Positions 25,245 to 33,803 are shown, counted from the stretch's first letter. The stretch: 41,064 nt of DNA from Pontibacter ummariensis (GCF_900188175.1 NZ_FZOQ01000034.1:1-41064); one strand, 5' to 3'. Translations and numbers: made by a program. Notes: generated by a model not told the origin, from the letters alone.

Positions 25245-26417
25245 TTACTTTTGCGTCAGGCTCTGCTGCGCAAACACGACAGGCTGCCCCTCGTTCAGGC
25301 TTTGGTAGCCGGCTGTAATCACCTGCTCGTTGCCTGTAAGGCCGCTCAGCACCTCCACCTTGCCGTTGTAGCTCATGCCGGTCTCTATCTCTTTGCGGAC
25401 CGCCACATACTGGTTGTCCTGCTTCTGGGCCACGTACACGTACTGCCTGTTCTCGTCCTTCTGCACCAGGTTTACCGGCAATACCACCACGCCTTCGTTC
25501 TGGTAGTCCTGTATGCGCACCACGGCCACCATGTTCGGGCGGAATGTAATGTTCTGGCCATTCTGCAGGCTCAGCTCTACGGTAAAGGTGCGGCTCACGG
25601 GGTCGATGTACTGGCTCACCACCCCCACGGTCGTCTCTACCTCCTTCTTCAGGTCCGGGAAATAGACCACGGCCTTATCCCCTTTGTTGATCTTGTCCTG
25701 ATAGGTCTCCGACACCTCGGCCACAATTTTACCCCCCTGGGTATTTACCACGCGCACAATACCCATTCCGGGCATCACAGCCTCCCCGGCATTCGGAATC
25801 ACGTTGTCCACGGTGCCGCTGATAGGGGACGTCACATTGTACTGCTCACGCTGCTGCTGCAGGGTGGCCAGGCTGCGCTCCAGGGCCTCTTTGTTGTTCT
25901 TGGCCGTCAGGTACTGCATCTCCGTGCCGATCTTCTGATTCCAGAGGTTCTCCTGCTTCTCGTAGGCGATGCGGGCCAGGTCCAGGCGGGTTCTTACCTC
26001 AGCCATGTTCTGCTCCAGCACCTGCGCATCAATCGTGGCCAGCGTTTGCCCCTTCGACACGCGGTCGCCTGGCTCTACGCGCACGCTGGTCAGCACACCG
26101 CCCACTTTGGGGCTGACCAGCACGTTCTGGTCGAAGTCCACTTTGCCCTGCATCTCCAGGTAATGACGGAAAGTGTCCTGCTCCACGGCAGTGACGCTTA
26201 CCGGCACCGTCTTTTTCTCGGTGGCTACTGCCTGGCCTCCGGCTTTCAACTCCGCTTCGAGGGCGGCGATCTGCTCATCCAGGCGCTCCCGCTCTTCCTT
26301 CAGCTGGGTCAGCTCCGCCTCCTTGTCCTCACCGCCACATGCGGTAAGGCCGAGCACCAGGGCCAGGGAGGAAATCCCCAGGATTCGTTTCATGCTAGGT
26401 TTTAGTCTTCTTTTCAT
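25245..26417 (-). CDS. RND periplasmic adaptor lipoprotein (HlyD/AcrA-like)
   Basis: The 390-residue protein has a lipobox (LTAC) near residue 27 and a coiled-coil stretch just after it (ELTQLKEERERLDEQIAALE). Barrel-sandwich halves follow (GVLTSVRVEPGDRVSKGQTL; YNVTSPISGTVDNVIPNAGE), with a hairpin between (ARIAYEKQENLWNQKIG). The C-terminal beta-barrel and membrane-proximal domains complete it (FRPNMVAVVRI, VLSGLTGNEQVITAGYQSL). The ATG nine codons inward (26393) is an equally good start. It bridges the RND pump to the TolC-like channel. It begins 5 bp after the channel stop, so the operon is tightly packed. Confidence 0.93.
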   Translation of the reverse strand: MKRRLKPSMKRILGISSLALVLGLTACGGEDKEAELTQLKEERERLDEQIAALEAELKAGGQAVATEKKTVPVSVTAVEQDTFRHYLEMQGKVDFDQNVLVSPKVGGVLTSVRVEPGDRVSKGQTLATIDAQVLEQNMAEVRTRLDLARIAYEKQENLWNQKIGTEMQYLTAKNNKEALERSLATLQQQREQYNVTSPISGTVDNVIPNAGEAVMPGMGIVRVVNTQGGKIVAEVSETYQDKINKGDKAVVYFPDLKKEVETTVGVVSQYIDPVSRTFTVELSLQNGQNITFRPNMVAVVRIQDYQNEGVVVLPVNLVQKDENRQYVYVAQKQDNQYVAVRKEIETGMSYNGKVEVLSGLTGNEQVITAGYQSLNEGQPVVFAQQSLTQK

Positions 26418-26422
26418 TCGTT

Positions 26423-27790
26423 TTATTTTGCTTGTAGTGTTCCTGTGGCTTTTTCGAGGTTTACTTTGGCGATAAGGGCATCGTACATGGCCGCGTAGTA
26501 GTTGGTCTGGGCCTCCCGCAGGTCCGTCTCAGCGTTCACCACCTCCAGGTTGCTGCCTACCCCTTCCTGGAACTTGATCTTCGCTACCCGGGCGATCTCT
26601 GCCGCCAACTCCAGATTCTCCCGCTGCGCATCCAGCATATCCAGGGCGTTCGTTAGTTCGGCAGAGGCCTGCTCCAGTTCCAGGTCTATGCTTTGGCGGA
26701 GGGTCTCGAACCCGAACTTGGTGTTCTCCAGGGCCAGCTTGGCCTGCTGGATCTGGTAGTGCTTGCGCAGGCCATCGAAGATAGGCACCTGCAGCTGCCC
26801 GCCCACATACCCGAACTCCAGCCAGTTGTTCAGGTTCGATACCTGGCCAAACTCGTTGCCGGCTGCCAGGTAGCCGTAACGGCTATTGAGGAATAACTTG
26901 GGAAGGTACCCTGCTTTGCGGTTGCGCAGATCCAGTTCCGCCAAGTCACGCTGCGTCTCCAGAATGGAGTATTCGATGCGGTCGCTGTAGTTAAAGTTGC
27001 GGGGGGCCAGCTTGCTCATATCTACTTCTACCTCCTCCAATTCGTCTGTCAGCTCGATAAGCTGTGCCTGCTCCACCCCCATCTGGAACTTGAGCAGGTT
27101 CTCGCTCAGCTCCATCAGGCGGACTGTTTTCTGCTTCTCAACCTTCAGGTTATTTAACTGCACGCGCAGGCGGTCCACGTCCAGCTTCTCGGCCACCCCG
27201 TTTTCGAACATAATAGCCGTCTGGGTAAGCAAAGTATCCAGGCGTACCAGGTTCTGCTCCAGCAATTCCATGCGCTCTCGGTTCACCAGCACTCCATAGT
27301 AGGCTTTGGATACCTGCTCTGCCACCTCAATCTCACTCTGCTGCGTTGTCTTGCGCGATAGCTCCTTGTAGGTGTTGGCTGCTTTCAGGCCGATCAGGTA
27401 AGCGCCATCGAACAGCATCTGGCTGGCCGTAACGGTCGCGTTTGCGGTATAGGCGGGTGTAAAAGTTACCGGCACGAAAGTACCGGGCTCAGGAGCGTTA
27501 GGGTTGTTCGGGTCCTGGAAGAACTCGGCCGGCAGGAAGCTCTGCTGTTGGATAAAGTTATCGCCAACATCCAGGGAGCCATTTATTTGCGGCAAGCCTG
27601 CCGCCCTGATCTCCCCAACACGGGCCCGGGCAATGTTTTCCTCGTTGCGGGTGGCTTTCAGGCTGGCCCTGTTCTGCAAGGCATAGTCAATGCTCTGCTG
27701 CAGACTGTAGCGCTCTGGTGCCTGCCCTTGCGCGTAAAAAGAGCCTAATAGCAAGGCCAGAGAGGCAATCAGGCTGATTCTGTTTTTCAT
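26423..27790 (-). CDS. TolC-like outer-membrane efflux channel
   Basis: The 455-residue protein has a signal peptide (to about residue 22, ending AQGQ) and two repeats of the OEP fold: YSLQQSIDYALQNRASLKAT, and GSNLEVVNAETDLREAQTNY with YDALIAKVNLEKATGTL. The long helical hairpins and a barrel segment (QINGSLDVGDNF; LEFGYVGGQLQVPIFDG) are visible. It forms the outer-membrane exit duct of the RND pump and is encoded between the TetR regulator and the adaptor. Confidence 0.95.
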   Translation of the reverse strand: MKNRISLIASLALLLGSFYAQGQAPERYSLQQSIDYALQNRASLKATRNEENIARARVGEIRAAGLPQINGSLDVGDNFIQQQSFLPAEFFQDPNNPNAPEPGTFVPVTFTPAYTANATVTASQMLFDGAYLIGLKAANTYKELSRKTTQQSEIEVAEQVSKAYYGVLVNRERMELLEQNLVRLDTLLTQTAIMFENGVAEKLDVDRLRVQLNNLKVEKQKTVRLMELSENLLKFQMGVEQAQLIELTDELEEVEVDMSKLAPRNFNYSDRIEYSILETQRDLAELDLRNRKAGYLPKLFLNSRYGYLAAGNEFGQVSNLNNWLEFGYVGGQLQVPIFDGLRKHYQIQQAKLALENTKFGFETLRQSIDLELEQASAELTNALDMLDAQRENLELAAEIARVAKIKFQEGVGSNLEVVNAETDLREAQTNYYAAMYDALIAKVNLEKATGTLQAK

Positions 27791-27820
27791 AATTTTATGT
27801 TAGGTAGTGGGTAGTGGTAC

Positions 27821-28453
27821 TTATTCTTCTTCGGTGATGTGCTTGTACTCGTTGATCATCTTGTGCCCCCTGATGGTGGCCATGCCCAACATGTAGTGCT
27901 CCAACAAATGCTGCTGCACTTTCTGCAGGTCAAACTCATGTGGCGGAAAGAGCCGGGTGTCAAAGGCCAGCTCGATCATTCCCAGGCGCATACGCCCCAT
28001 GATCTCTACATCCAGGTCGCCCCGGTACAGGCCCTCCGCCACGCCGCGCAGGATATTCAGCTTCACCTTGTCCAGCATAAAGCCATACTTGTGGTTCAGC
28101 CACAGCTCCCAACTGCCTGGGTAATATTTCTGCACGTCATGAAAAATAGACGGGTGAATGGTTACCAGTATATGCCTGGTCATCTCCATCATACCCCATA
28201 ATTCTTCTATGGCATTGTGGGCACCTTTTAAAGCGGCCTCGCAGTCCTTCTCTACAACTTTCAAAAAGCCCTCGCAGGCATAGAACACGACCTCGTCCTT
28301 GTTTGCAAACCACTTGTAGATCGTTTTCTTCGACATCGCCAAATGCTGGGCAATATCGTCCATCGACACGCTCCTGATTCCTCTCTGGCAGAAGAGTTCA
28401 AAAGCCGATTGTGCAATCCTCTCTTTGATTTCTATGATTTCTTCTGTTTCCAT
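27821..28453 (-). CDS. TetR/AcrR-family regulator of the efflux operon
   Basis: The 210-residue protein has an N-terminal helix-turn-helix (AFELFCQRGIRSVSMDDIAQ, then HLAMSKKTIYKWFANKDEVV) and a variable ligand-binding C-terminal domain. It is the first gene of the operon, 30 bp before the TolC-like gene, on the same strand. Cotranscription plus an inverted repeat just upstream suggest autoregulation with release by a pump substrate. The -7 box ends eight bases from the ATG, so the transcript may begin at or near the start codon, which is either leaderless or means that translation starts further in. Confidence 0.9.
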   Translation of the reverse strand: METEEIIEIKERIAQSAFELFCQRGIRSVSMDDIAQHLAMSKKTIYKWFANKDEVVFYACEGFLKVVEKDCEAALKGAHNAIEELWGMMEMTRHILVTIHPSIFHDVQKYYPGSWELWLNHKYGFMLDKVKLNILRGVAEGLYRGDLDVEIMGRMRLGMIELAFDTRLFPPHEFDLQKVQQHLLEHYMLGMATIRGHKMINEYKHITEEE

Positions 28454-28460
28454 TTCGCGG

Positions 28461-28498
28461 CAAAACTATGGAAACGTTTTGAATTCCGAAAGTTTCCA
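28461..28498 (-). promoter_or_regulatory. Promoter and probable TetR operator of the efflux operon
   Basis: An imperfect 30-bp inverted repeat centred on GAATTC has arms TGGAAAC and GTTTCCA (28469-28498). Directly beside it, on the minus strand, is a -7 box TAGTTTTG (28461-28468) matching TAnnTTTG. A regulator bound to the repeat would cover the -33 to -10 region and shut off the operon. Binding by the TetR protein is inferred from position. Confidence 0.65.
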
Positions 28499-28726
28499 AT
28501 TGTTATTTTGGTTTAACACGAAAGCCTTTCTTTTGTTCACATAAAGCTATGAGTCAACAGCTTAAGTTGCACACCAAAATTAACCTGCACTAATCTATTT
28601 ATGACAAAAAAAGACAAAAACCGAAACAGGCGTAGTTTACAAGGATGTGTAATTGGACAAAAGAAACTTTACTTTCTCCATGCCCCATGCGGGGAGCCTT
28701 TGCTATATCGGAGATAACAGCGGCTG

Positions 28727-29470
28727 TTAAATTCCGAGAACGGCACGTAATTTTGAGTAGCCGCTTCTGCTGAGCGGGATTCGCTCCCCGTTTCTCAACA
28801 GGGCCACGTGGCTATCTTTCTCGAAGGGTTCGATGCGAGTGAGCTGGGCCAGGGCCAGGATAAAGGAACGATGCACACGCACAAACTGCCTGGGGTTCAA
28901 TGCCTGCTCATACCAGCCCATGGTCTTCTTTTTCAGGAAGAGGCCCTCTTTGGTATGGATCCTCACATAGTCATCGTAGGCCTCCAGGTACAGCACGTCG
29001 TTTACTGGAATAATGCGGATGTTTTGCCCATCCTTCACCACGATGCGCAAGTGCTCCTCCGGCTGCTTGGCAATCATCGCTTCCAGAACTGCTGGACCAG
29101 CACCAAGGGCAGTGGCGGAGCGGCTGCCAAGCCACTTTTTTAGGGCGGCATCAAAACGCTCCTGGCTAAAGGGCTTTAACAGGTAGTCCACGGCGTTTGC
29201 CTCAAAGGCCTTGATGGCGTACGCATCAAAAGCCGTGGTAAAGATCACACCCGGCACCTGCTCCACCAGTTCCAGCATTTCAAAGCCGTTTATCTTGGGC
29301 ATCTGCACATCCAGAAAGATCAGGTCCGGCTGGTGCTGCATAATGGCCTTCACCCCTTCAAAACCATCGCTGCACTCCTGCACTACCTGCACCTCCGGGT
29401 GCGCACGCAGGTACTCGAGCACAATGCTCCTGGCCAGAGGCTCATCGTCGATCACAAGACACTTAATCAT
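28727..29470 (-). CDS. LytTR-family response regulator
   Basis: The 247-residue protein has a receiver domain (acidic pocket at Asp8-Asp9, phospho-acceptor Asp54 in FLDVQMPKINGFE, conserved Lys in YLLKPF) and a LytTR DNA-binding domain from about residue 140 (VNDVLYLEAYDDYVRIHT; FVRVHRSFILAL). It overlaps the histidine-kinase gene by 8 bp, so the pair is translationally coupled. The regulated genes probably include the LiaF-like gene at the head of the operon. Confidence 0.93.
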   Translation of the reverse strand: MIKCLVIDDEPLARSIVLEYLRAHPEVQVVQECSDGFEGVKAIMQHQPDLIFLDVQMPKINGFEMLELVEQVPGVIFTTAFDAYAIKAFEANAVDYLLKPFSQERFDAALKKWLGSRSATALGAGPAVLEAMIAKQPEEHLRIVVKDGQNIRIIPVNDVLYLEAYDDYVRIHTKEGLFLKKKTMGWYEQALNPRQFVRVHRSFILALAQLTRIEPFEKDSHVALLRNGERIPLSRSGYSKLRAVLGI

Positions 29471-30491
29471 GGTTTTGCGGTATTTTTATGGTGGTGGTGA
29501 AGACATGGTCCTGCTGGTGCACAGCAAGCAGGTCCTGCCGGGCGTAAAGCAAATATAAGCGGCGGCGCACAGATTCCAGCCCGAAACCGGTGCCTTCGTA
29601 CGGTTGCTGTGTAGTAGGGTCGTATGGGTTCTGGGTAGTGACGACAAGTTGGCTATCCACCGCTGCTGCGTGAATCTTTATCGTGGTAGCGCCTACCGTA
29701 CCATAAAGGCCAAACTTAATGGCGTTCTCCACCACAGGCTGCAGGAGCAGGGCCGGCAAGCGTAGGGGCAAGCTTTCTTCCTGCGCCTCCACCTCTATCT
29801 GCAAGCGATGCCCAAACCGCACTTTCTCTATGTCCAGGTACAGTTGCAGGTGCTTGAGCTCATCAGAAAGGCGTACTTGCTGCTGATTGTCTTTCCGGAG
29901 GGTGCCCCGTAAAAAGTCTGAGAGCTGCTGCACCATTTTCCGGGCCTGTTCCGGCTTCACACACACCAGTGCACTAATAGAGTTAAGGCTGTTAAACAGG
30001 AAATGCGGTTGCAGCTGCTGGCGCAGGTTATAGAGTTCTGCCTCCCGGGCCATCTTTTCAACGTCTCCTTTGCGCTTCTCGTCTTCCTGCCGCTCCAAAG
30101 TATAGAACCACATCCAGCTGAGGAGCAACAGCAGCAGGACCATCAGCCAGGCAAAAGCCATGCGTACGCCCAGTGTAGCATCCACAAACGCCAGATAAGC
30201 GGTCTCCTCTCCGTACAGCTTCCCCGACAACCAATAGAACAGGGCCATGCACATGCCTGCCAGGCCAAGGCTCCAGCCCAGCAGGTAAGCCCCCTGCTTT
30301 ATACTGGGTTGGTAATACCGCAGGCCGGTGCCCATGGCATAGCCCCCTCCCACTAACAACAGGTTGGTAAGCAGGGCATCGGTGAGCGCTCTCTGCAGGT
30401 TAACGCCCCCCGCCCATACTAACAGCGTTTGCACGGCCACCCACAGCAAGGCCCAGCCAACATACACCTGTATAACCCGCAGCGGAAACAC
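29463..30491 (-). CDS. LytS-type sensor histidine kinase
   Basis: The 342-residue protein has four hydrophobic helices in the first ~130 residues and no extracellular domain of note. A His_kinase dimerisation block follows with the phospho-acceptor His163 in LQPHFLFNSLNSISALV, then an ATPase domain (LLQPVVENAIKFGLYG; GTGFGLESVRRRL). This is the LytS/YehU type common in Bacteroidota, paired with the LytTR regulator. With so little outside the membrane it may sense membrane state or work through the LiaF-like protein encoded 14 bp upstream. Confidence 0.92.
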   Translation of the reverse strand: MFPLRVIQVYVGWALLWVAVQTLLVWAGGVNLQRALTDALLTNLLLVGGGYAMGTGLRYYQPSIKQGAYLLGWSLGLAGMCMALFYWLSGKLYGEETAYLAFVDATLGVRMAFAWLMVLLLLLLSWMWFYTLERQEDEKRKGDVEKMAREAELYNLRQQLQPHFLFNSLNSISALVCVKPEQARKMVQQLSDFLRGTLRKDNQQQVRLSDELKHLQLYLDIEKVRFGHRLQIEVEAQEESLPLRLPALLLQPVVENAIKFGLYGTVGATTIKIHAAAVDSQLVVTTQNPYDPTTQQPYEGTGFGLESVRRRLYLLYARQDLLAVHQQDHVFTTTIKIPQNHD

Positions 30492-30505
30492 AGCCAGCCA
30501 GAGGG

Positions 30506-31333
30506 TTAGTAACTCTTAATGTTGAGCCCGCCAAACAAGGAAGTCCCCTTCAGGACAAGCACTTTATTTGGGTCGTAGCCGTTAACCGGCATGGGGCGCT
30601 TATCATCGAAGCCACCGAGTATGGCCACTATCTCCGACTTCACCTCCCAGTGTGGTGGCACAATAAGGGTGGTCCCCCCAAAAATTTGCGTTGCCTCCAG
30701 CACAGCGGGTCGCTGCAGGTCTGACTGGCTCAGGTTCAGCTCAGAGCCCCCGAATACGCTCACGATCTCTCCGCCTCTGAAATTCTTCGAGATGATGTTC
30801 TTCTTGATTCCCCCGAGTATGGCGGTAATATCCACTACCTCCTCAGAAGAGTAGCTCCCTTCTGTAGCGTATCCAGTGTTGGGTTCGCTTGCCTCTGTTG
30901 TGTAAAAGTCCTGCGGCCCAGCCCCTGTCGGGTTAGGCCGGGACTTCGGTCTAATGTTGTTGTCGTAGCGATTGCGGGGCTTTAGCATGACCCACAGCCC
31001 GATACCAATCAGCAGGAAGGGCCAGAAAAAGACACTCAGACTGAAGCCGGTGATTACCTCATTCAACAGGAAAGCGGAGCCGATCAGTACCAGCACCAGC
31101 CAGCCGGACTTGCGGAAGTTCTGCTTGAAGCCGATAAACAGACCGAGCACGATCAGGAACATCTGCCAGGAAAACACCCAGTAAGGCAGAAAGAAAATAT
31201 CTAGCTTAGACGCCAGAATTACCAGACCTACTACGATCAACAGCAGGCCTGCCATTACTTTACCCCCAGAGCCACTGCGCGGGGACTCCCAGTTGTTACC
31301 GTAGTTGTTTGGGTTTCGATCTCTGTTTTCCAT
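30506..31333 (-). CDS. LiaF-like membrane protein (cell-envelope stress)
   Basis: The 275-residue protein has a polar Asn-rich N-terminus and four hydrophobic helices (about residues 26-112, in the LiaI/LiaF-TM pattern). A linker leads to a C-terminal beta-helix-like domain with repeating blocks VDITAILGGIKKNIIS, GGEIVSVFGGSELNLSQ, ATQIFGGTTLIVPP and VAILGGFDDKR. LiaF proteins hold envelope-stress kinases in check in Firmicutes; the same operon logic may apply here (inference). It is the first gene of a three-gene operon with the kinase and regulator, starting 14 bp upstream of the kinase. Confidence 0.9.
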   Translation of the reverse strand: MENRDRNPNNYGNNWESPRSGSGGKVMAGLLLIVVGLVILASKLDIFFLPYWVFSWQMFLIVLGLFIGFKQNFRKSGWLVLVLIGSAFLLNEVITGFSLSVFFWPFLLIGIGLWVMLKPRNRYDNNIRPKSRPNPTGAGPQDFYTTEASEPNTGYATEGSYSSEEVVDITAILGGIKKNIISKNFRGGEIVSVFGGSELNLSQSDLQRPAVLEATQIFGGTTLIVPPHWEVKSEIVAILGGFDDKRPMPVNGYDPNKVLVLKGTSLFGGLNIKSY

Positions 31334-31882
31334 AGTCCTTTTCTTTAGCTTTCTGTTATAAAGGTACTATAAACCCACCGGTAGGGCTACAGGCAATAGG
31401 CAGGCTCTGGCAGAAAGTCGGTAAGCTGCGGTTTGGCGTCGGTAAGTGGTCATACAAAGTGTGGAAGCAGTTAGAGCTACTTCTGGTTTAAGCCTTACAA
31501 CTGAACCGTTTAAGCTCTTCTCTAGCTTTTTGCCTCGCCGGTTGGGCCTTACTTTTTTCCTTATTAAGAGGTAGGGCCCCCTCAAAAAGAGAGTTACCAC
31601 CCCACCTGCGGCACCCGTCCTTGAAAAAAGGAGGGAGTGTGCAAAAGGATTAGCCCTTCAAACAGAGGGCGCTATCCCTGACGCGGAACGCAGGTGGTTA
31701 ACCATGAAAAAAGGCATTCATAAGTCGCTGGATGAGCAGTGCCAACACTAGCTTAGATGGCAAAACAATCCCCTGGCCTATGCCTAGCAAGACCTGTTAA
31801 CGCCAAAGTTTTACCTACCGGTACAAAACACCTGCCTTTTAAGCGTATTATCCTGAGATGAAGGTAAAAAGCATCGAATTAT
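31334..31882. other. Divergent intergenic region, no gene seen
   Basis: About 550 bp lie between the LiaF-like gene (minus strand) and pheS (plus strand). I find no coding frame with family resemblance, no RNA gene and no repeat. TACCTTTA on the minus strand (about 31357-31364), close to TAnnTTTG, may be the operon's -7 box, but only weakly so. Confidence 0.5.
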
Positions 31883-31892
31883 TATCTTTGCA
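31883..31892 (+). promoter_or_regulatory. -7 box of pheS
   Basis: TATCTTTGCA matches the Bacteroidota -7 consensus TAnnTTTG with the frequent CA extension. It lies six bases before the ATG at 31897, so transcription should begin at or near the start codon. No good -33 box is seen. Confidence 0.6.
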
Positions 31893-31896
31893 TATT

Positions 31897-32922
31897 ATGG
31901 TGGAGAACATACAACAAGTAGCACAAGAGATAGAGGCGGCACCGCTTACGAACGCTGCAGAGCTGGAGCAGTTCCGCATCGCTTACATTGGGCGTAAAGG
32001 TCGCATTGCAGATCTGTTTAATAACCTGAAAGAGGTGGCACCAGAGCAGCGCCGGGAAGTGGGCCAGCAACTGAACAGCCTAAAGAACCGTGCCCAGGAG
32101 CGTTTCGACCAGGCACAGGAGCAGCTTGCCAACGCCTCTGATAAGAATGCAGATACCGGCTTTGATTTTACGCTGCCAACTGTCCCCAACACGCTAGGCA
32201 CCCGTCACCCGCTTTCGCTGGTACGCCAGGAGATCGTGCGTATTTTTGAGCGCATCGGCTTTAACGTAGCCGAAGGGCCGGAGATAGAGGACGACTGGCA
32301 CAACTTCTCGGCCCTGAACTTCCCGGAAAACCACCCCGCCCGGGAAATGCAGGACACCTTCTTCCTGAGCGAAGACAAAGAGAGGTTGCTCCGCACGCAT
32401 ACTTCGACAGTGCAGGTGCGCCTGATGGAGAATAACCAGCCGCCGCTTCGCAGCATCATGCCGGGCCGCGTGTACCGCAATGAAGCGATCTCGGCACGGG
32501 CGCACATGGTGTTCCACCAGGTAGAGGGCCTGTACGTGAACAAGGGCGTGAGCTTTAAGGACCTGAAAGAAACCCTGTATTACTTTGCCAAGGAGATGTT
32601 CGGGCAGGACACCCAGATCCGTTTCCGTCCGTCTTTCTTTCCTTTCACAGAGCCAAGCGCCGAGATCGACATTACCTGCTTTATCTGCAAGGGCGCGGGC
32701 TGTAACATCTGCAAGGGCTCCGGCTGGGTAGAAATTGGGGGTTCCGGTATGGTAGACCCTGCCGTGCTCCAGAGCAGCGGTATCGATCCGGAAGAGTACT
32801 CTGGCTTTGCCTTTGGTATGGGAATCGAACGCATTACCATGCTGAAGTACCAGATCAAGGACCTGCGCCTTTTCACCGAGAACGACGTGCGCTTCCTGCG
32901 CCAGTTCGAGAGCATTATCTAG
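31897..32922 (+). CDS. pheS: Phenylalanyl-tRNA synthetase alpha subunit
   Basis: The 342-codon frame gives a 341-residue PheS, which charges tRNA-Phe with phenylalanine as an alpha2-beta2 enzyme. The N-terminal coiled coil (RIAYIGRKGRIADLFNNLK) is followed by class II motif 1 (GFNVAEGPEIEDDWHNF), motif 2 (IMPGRVYRNEAISARAHMVF) and motif 3 (FAFGMGIERITMLKY). I placed the start at ATG 31897 because a -7 box lies just before it and the longer frame adds 13 odd residues. An insert CFICKGAGCNICKGSGW has four Cys as a possible zinc knuckle. The beta subunit gene is not in this window. Confidence 0.96.
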   Translation: MVENIQQVAQEIEAAPLTNAAELEQFRIAYIGRKGRIADLFNNLKEVAPEQRREVGQQLNSLKNRAQERFDQAQEQLANASDKNADTGFDFTLPTVPNTLGTRHPLSLVRQEIVRIFERIGFNVAEGPEIEDDWHNFSALNFPENHPAREMQDTFFLSEDKERLLRTHTSTVQVRLMENNQPPLRSIMPGRVYRNEAISARAHMVFHQVEGLYVNKGVSFKDLKETLYYFAKEMFGQDTQIRFRPSFFPFTEPSAEIDITCFICKGAGCNICKGSGWVEIGGSGMVDPAVLQSSGIDPEEYSGFAFGMGIERITMLKYQIKDLRLFTENDVRFLRQFESII

Positions 32923-32941
32923 CACAACACTACAGCATAGT

Positions 32942-32996
32942 AGTTCAAAAGGGTTCTGCAGGCACCATTTACTTGTCCGCAGGGCCCTTTTGAACT
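32942..32996 (+). terminator. Long hairpin after pheS
   Basis: AGTTCAAAAGGG pairs with CCCTTTTGAACT, with an inner CTGC/GCAG pairing. Only a weak T-tail follows, so termination is likely but not certain. Confidence 0.6.
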
Positions 32997-33051
32997 TAAT
33001 AGCCCGGCTGTTGTTGATTCTCCTGATCACCTTTTCTAAAAGAAACCTCTT

Positions 33052-33546
33052 ATGACGACAGGTTCAGCTCCCTTTAGCAGGCATGAGATCTATAAACACA
33101 CGCGTTTACGCCTGTCTTTTAGCTTAAGCAGAGCTTGGGTGCCGCTGCTACTGCTTCTCTTCTCCTTGCTCACCGCTTGTAAAGACAACAGTGCAGGCCC
33201 TGCAATCCCCAATGTATTCGTAAACGAGGAAATAAACGTAAGTAGCCAACTCTACCCCGAGCTACGCCGTGATGGGGGCTATGCCTATATTGGCGGGGGC
33301 TATAAGGGTATTCTGATCGTACGACAGAACGCCGGGCAGTACACGGCCTTTGAGCGTGCCTGCCCTTACGACCCTGCCGCCACCTGCTCAAAGGTAGAGA
33401 TGGACGAGTCGAACCTGTTTTTGGTGGATAGGTGCTGCGGCTCTCAGTTTAATCTGCAAGGTAGTGTAATGGGCGGACCAGCCGTTCACCCGCTGAAGCA
33501 GTACGCCACCTCACTGTCAGGTTCTATCCTTTACATTTCAAACTAA
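33052..33546 (+). CDS. Degenerate Rieske-fold lipoprotein
   Basis: The 164-residue protein has a long basic N-terminus and a lipobox ending at Cys43 (LLTAC). A Rieske-like fold follows: GILIVRQNAGQYTAFERACP, then VDRCCGSQFNLQG and GGPAVHPLKQYATSL. In true Rieske proteins box 1 is CxH and box 2 is C-P-C-H-G-S. Here box 1 reads Cys104-Pro-Tyr106 and box 2 reads Asp-Arg-Cys128-Cys129-Gly-Ser, so both His ligands and one Cys are lost. A [2Fe-2S] cluster of the classical kind is therefore unlikely. The protein is an envelope lipoprotein with unknown function, and other Bacteroidota members show similar loss (from memory). Confidence 0.82.
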   Translation: MTTGSAPFSRHEIYKHTRLRLSFSLSRAWVPLLLLLFSLLTACKDNSAGPAIPNVFVNEEINVSSQLYPELRRDGGYAYIGGGYKGILIVRQNAGQYTAFERACPYDPAATCSKVEMDESNLFLVDRCCGSQFNLQGSVMGGPAVHPLKQYATSLSGSILYISN

Positions 33547-33607
33547 TTTTTTCTTTCTGATTTGCAGTAAATTACGAGATAAGCCAAAAGTTTTTTTGGG
33601 ACAGCAC

Positions 33608-33638
33608 TTGCGCAGTAAGCAAATCCGCCGTAATATTG
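33608..33638 (+). promoter_or_regulatory. Promoter of tRNA-Asn
   Basis: TTG (33608-33610) and TAATATTG (33631-33638), followed by CA, are 20 bp apart, matching the Bacteroidota -33/-7 pattern with one mismatch. The tRNA begins 45 bp downstream of the -7 box. Confidence 0.6.
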
Positions 33639-33682
33639 CACCATCAATCAGCGGGAAAGCTGCTGAAAACAATAAAACAGAT

Positions 33683-33756
33683 TCCTCCTTAGCTCAGTTG
33701 GTTAGAGCACCTGACTGTTAATCAGGGGGTCCCTGGTTCAAGCCCAGGAGGGGGAG
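33683..33756 (+). tRNA. tRNA-Asn (anticodon GTT)
   Basis: A 74-base cloverleaf can be drawn. The acceptor stem is TCCTCCT with AGGGGGA (one wobble), the D-arm AGCTCAGTTGGTTAGAGC, and the anticodon loop CTGTTAA with GTT. The T-arm is CCTGG with TTCAAGC and CCAGG, and the discriminator is G, which is normal for tRNA-Asn. The CCA end is not encoded (CAAA follows). A terminator starts nine bases later. A decayed copy of its 3' half lies about 1.2 kb downstream. Confidence 0.96.
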
Positions 33757-33764
33757 CAAAAGAG

Positions 33765-33803
33765 AAAGCCACTTACGAGTCAAATCGTTAAGTGGCTTTT
33801 TTT
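33765..33803 (+). terminator. Intrinsic terminator of tRNA-Asn
   Basis: AAAGCCACTTA pairs with TAAGTGGCTTT around a loop of about 13 bases, followed by a T-run. A diverged copy of this element is found at about 34990-35022. Confidence 0.88.

Noticed and set aside
31367..31600. 77-codon minus-strand frame upstream of the LiaF-like gene
   Set aside because: Composition (Arg/Leu-rich, no family signal) and position in the divergent promoter region make it a chance frame.
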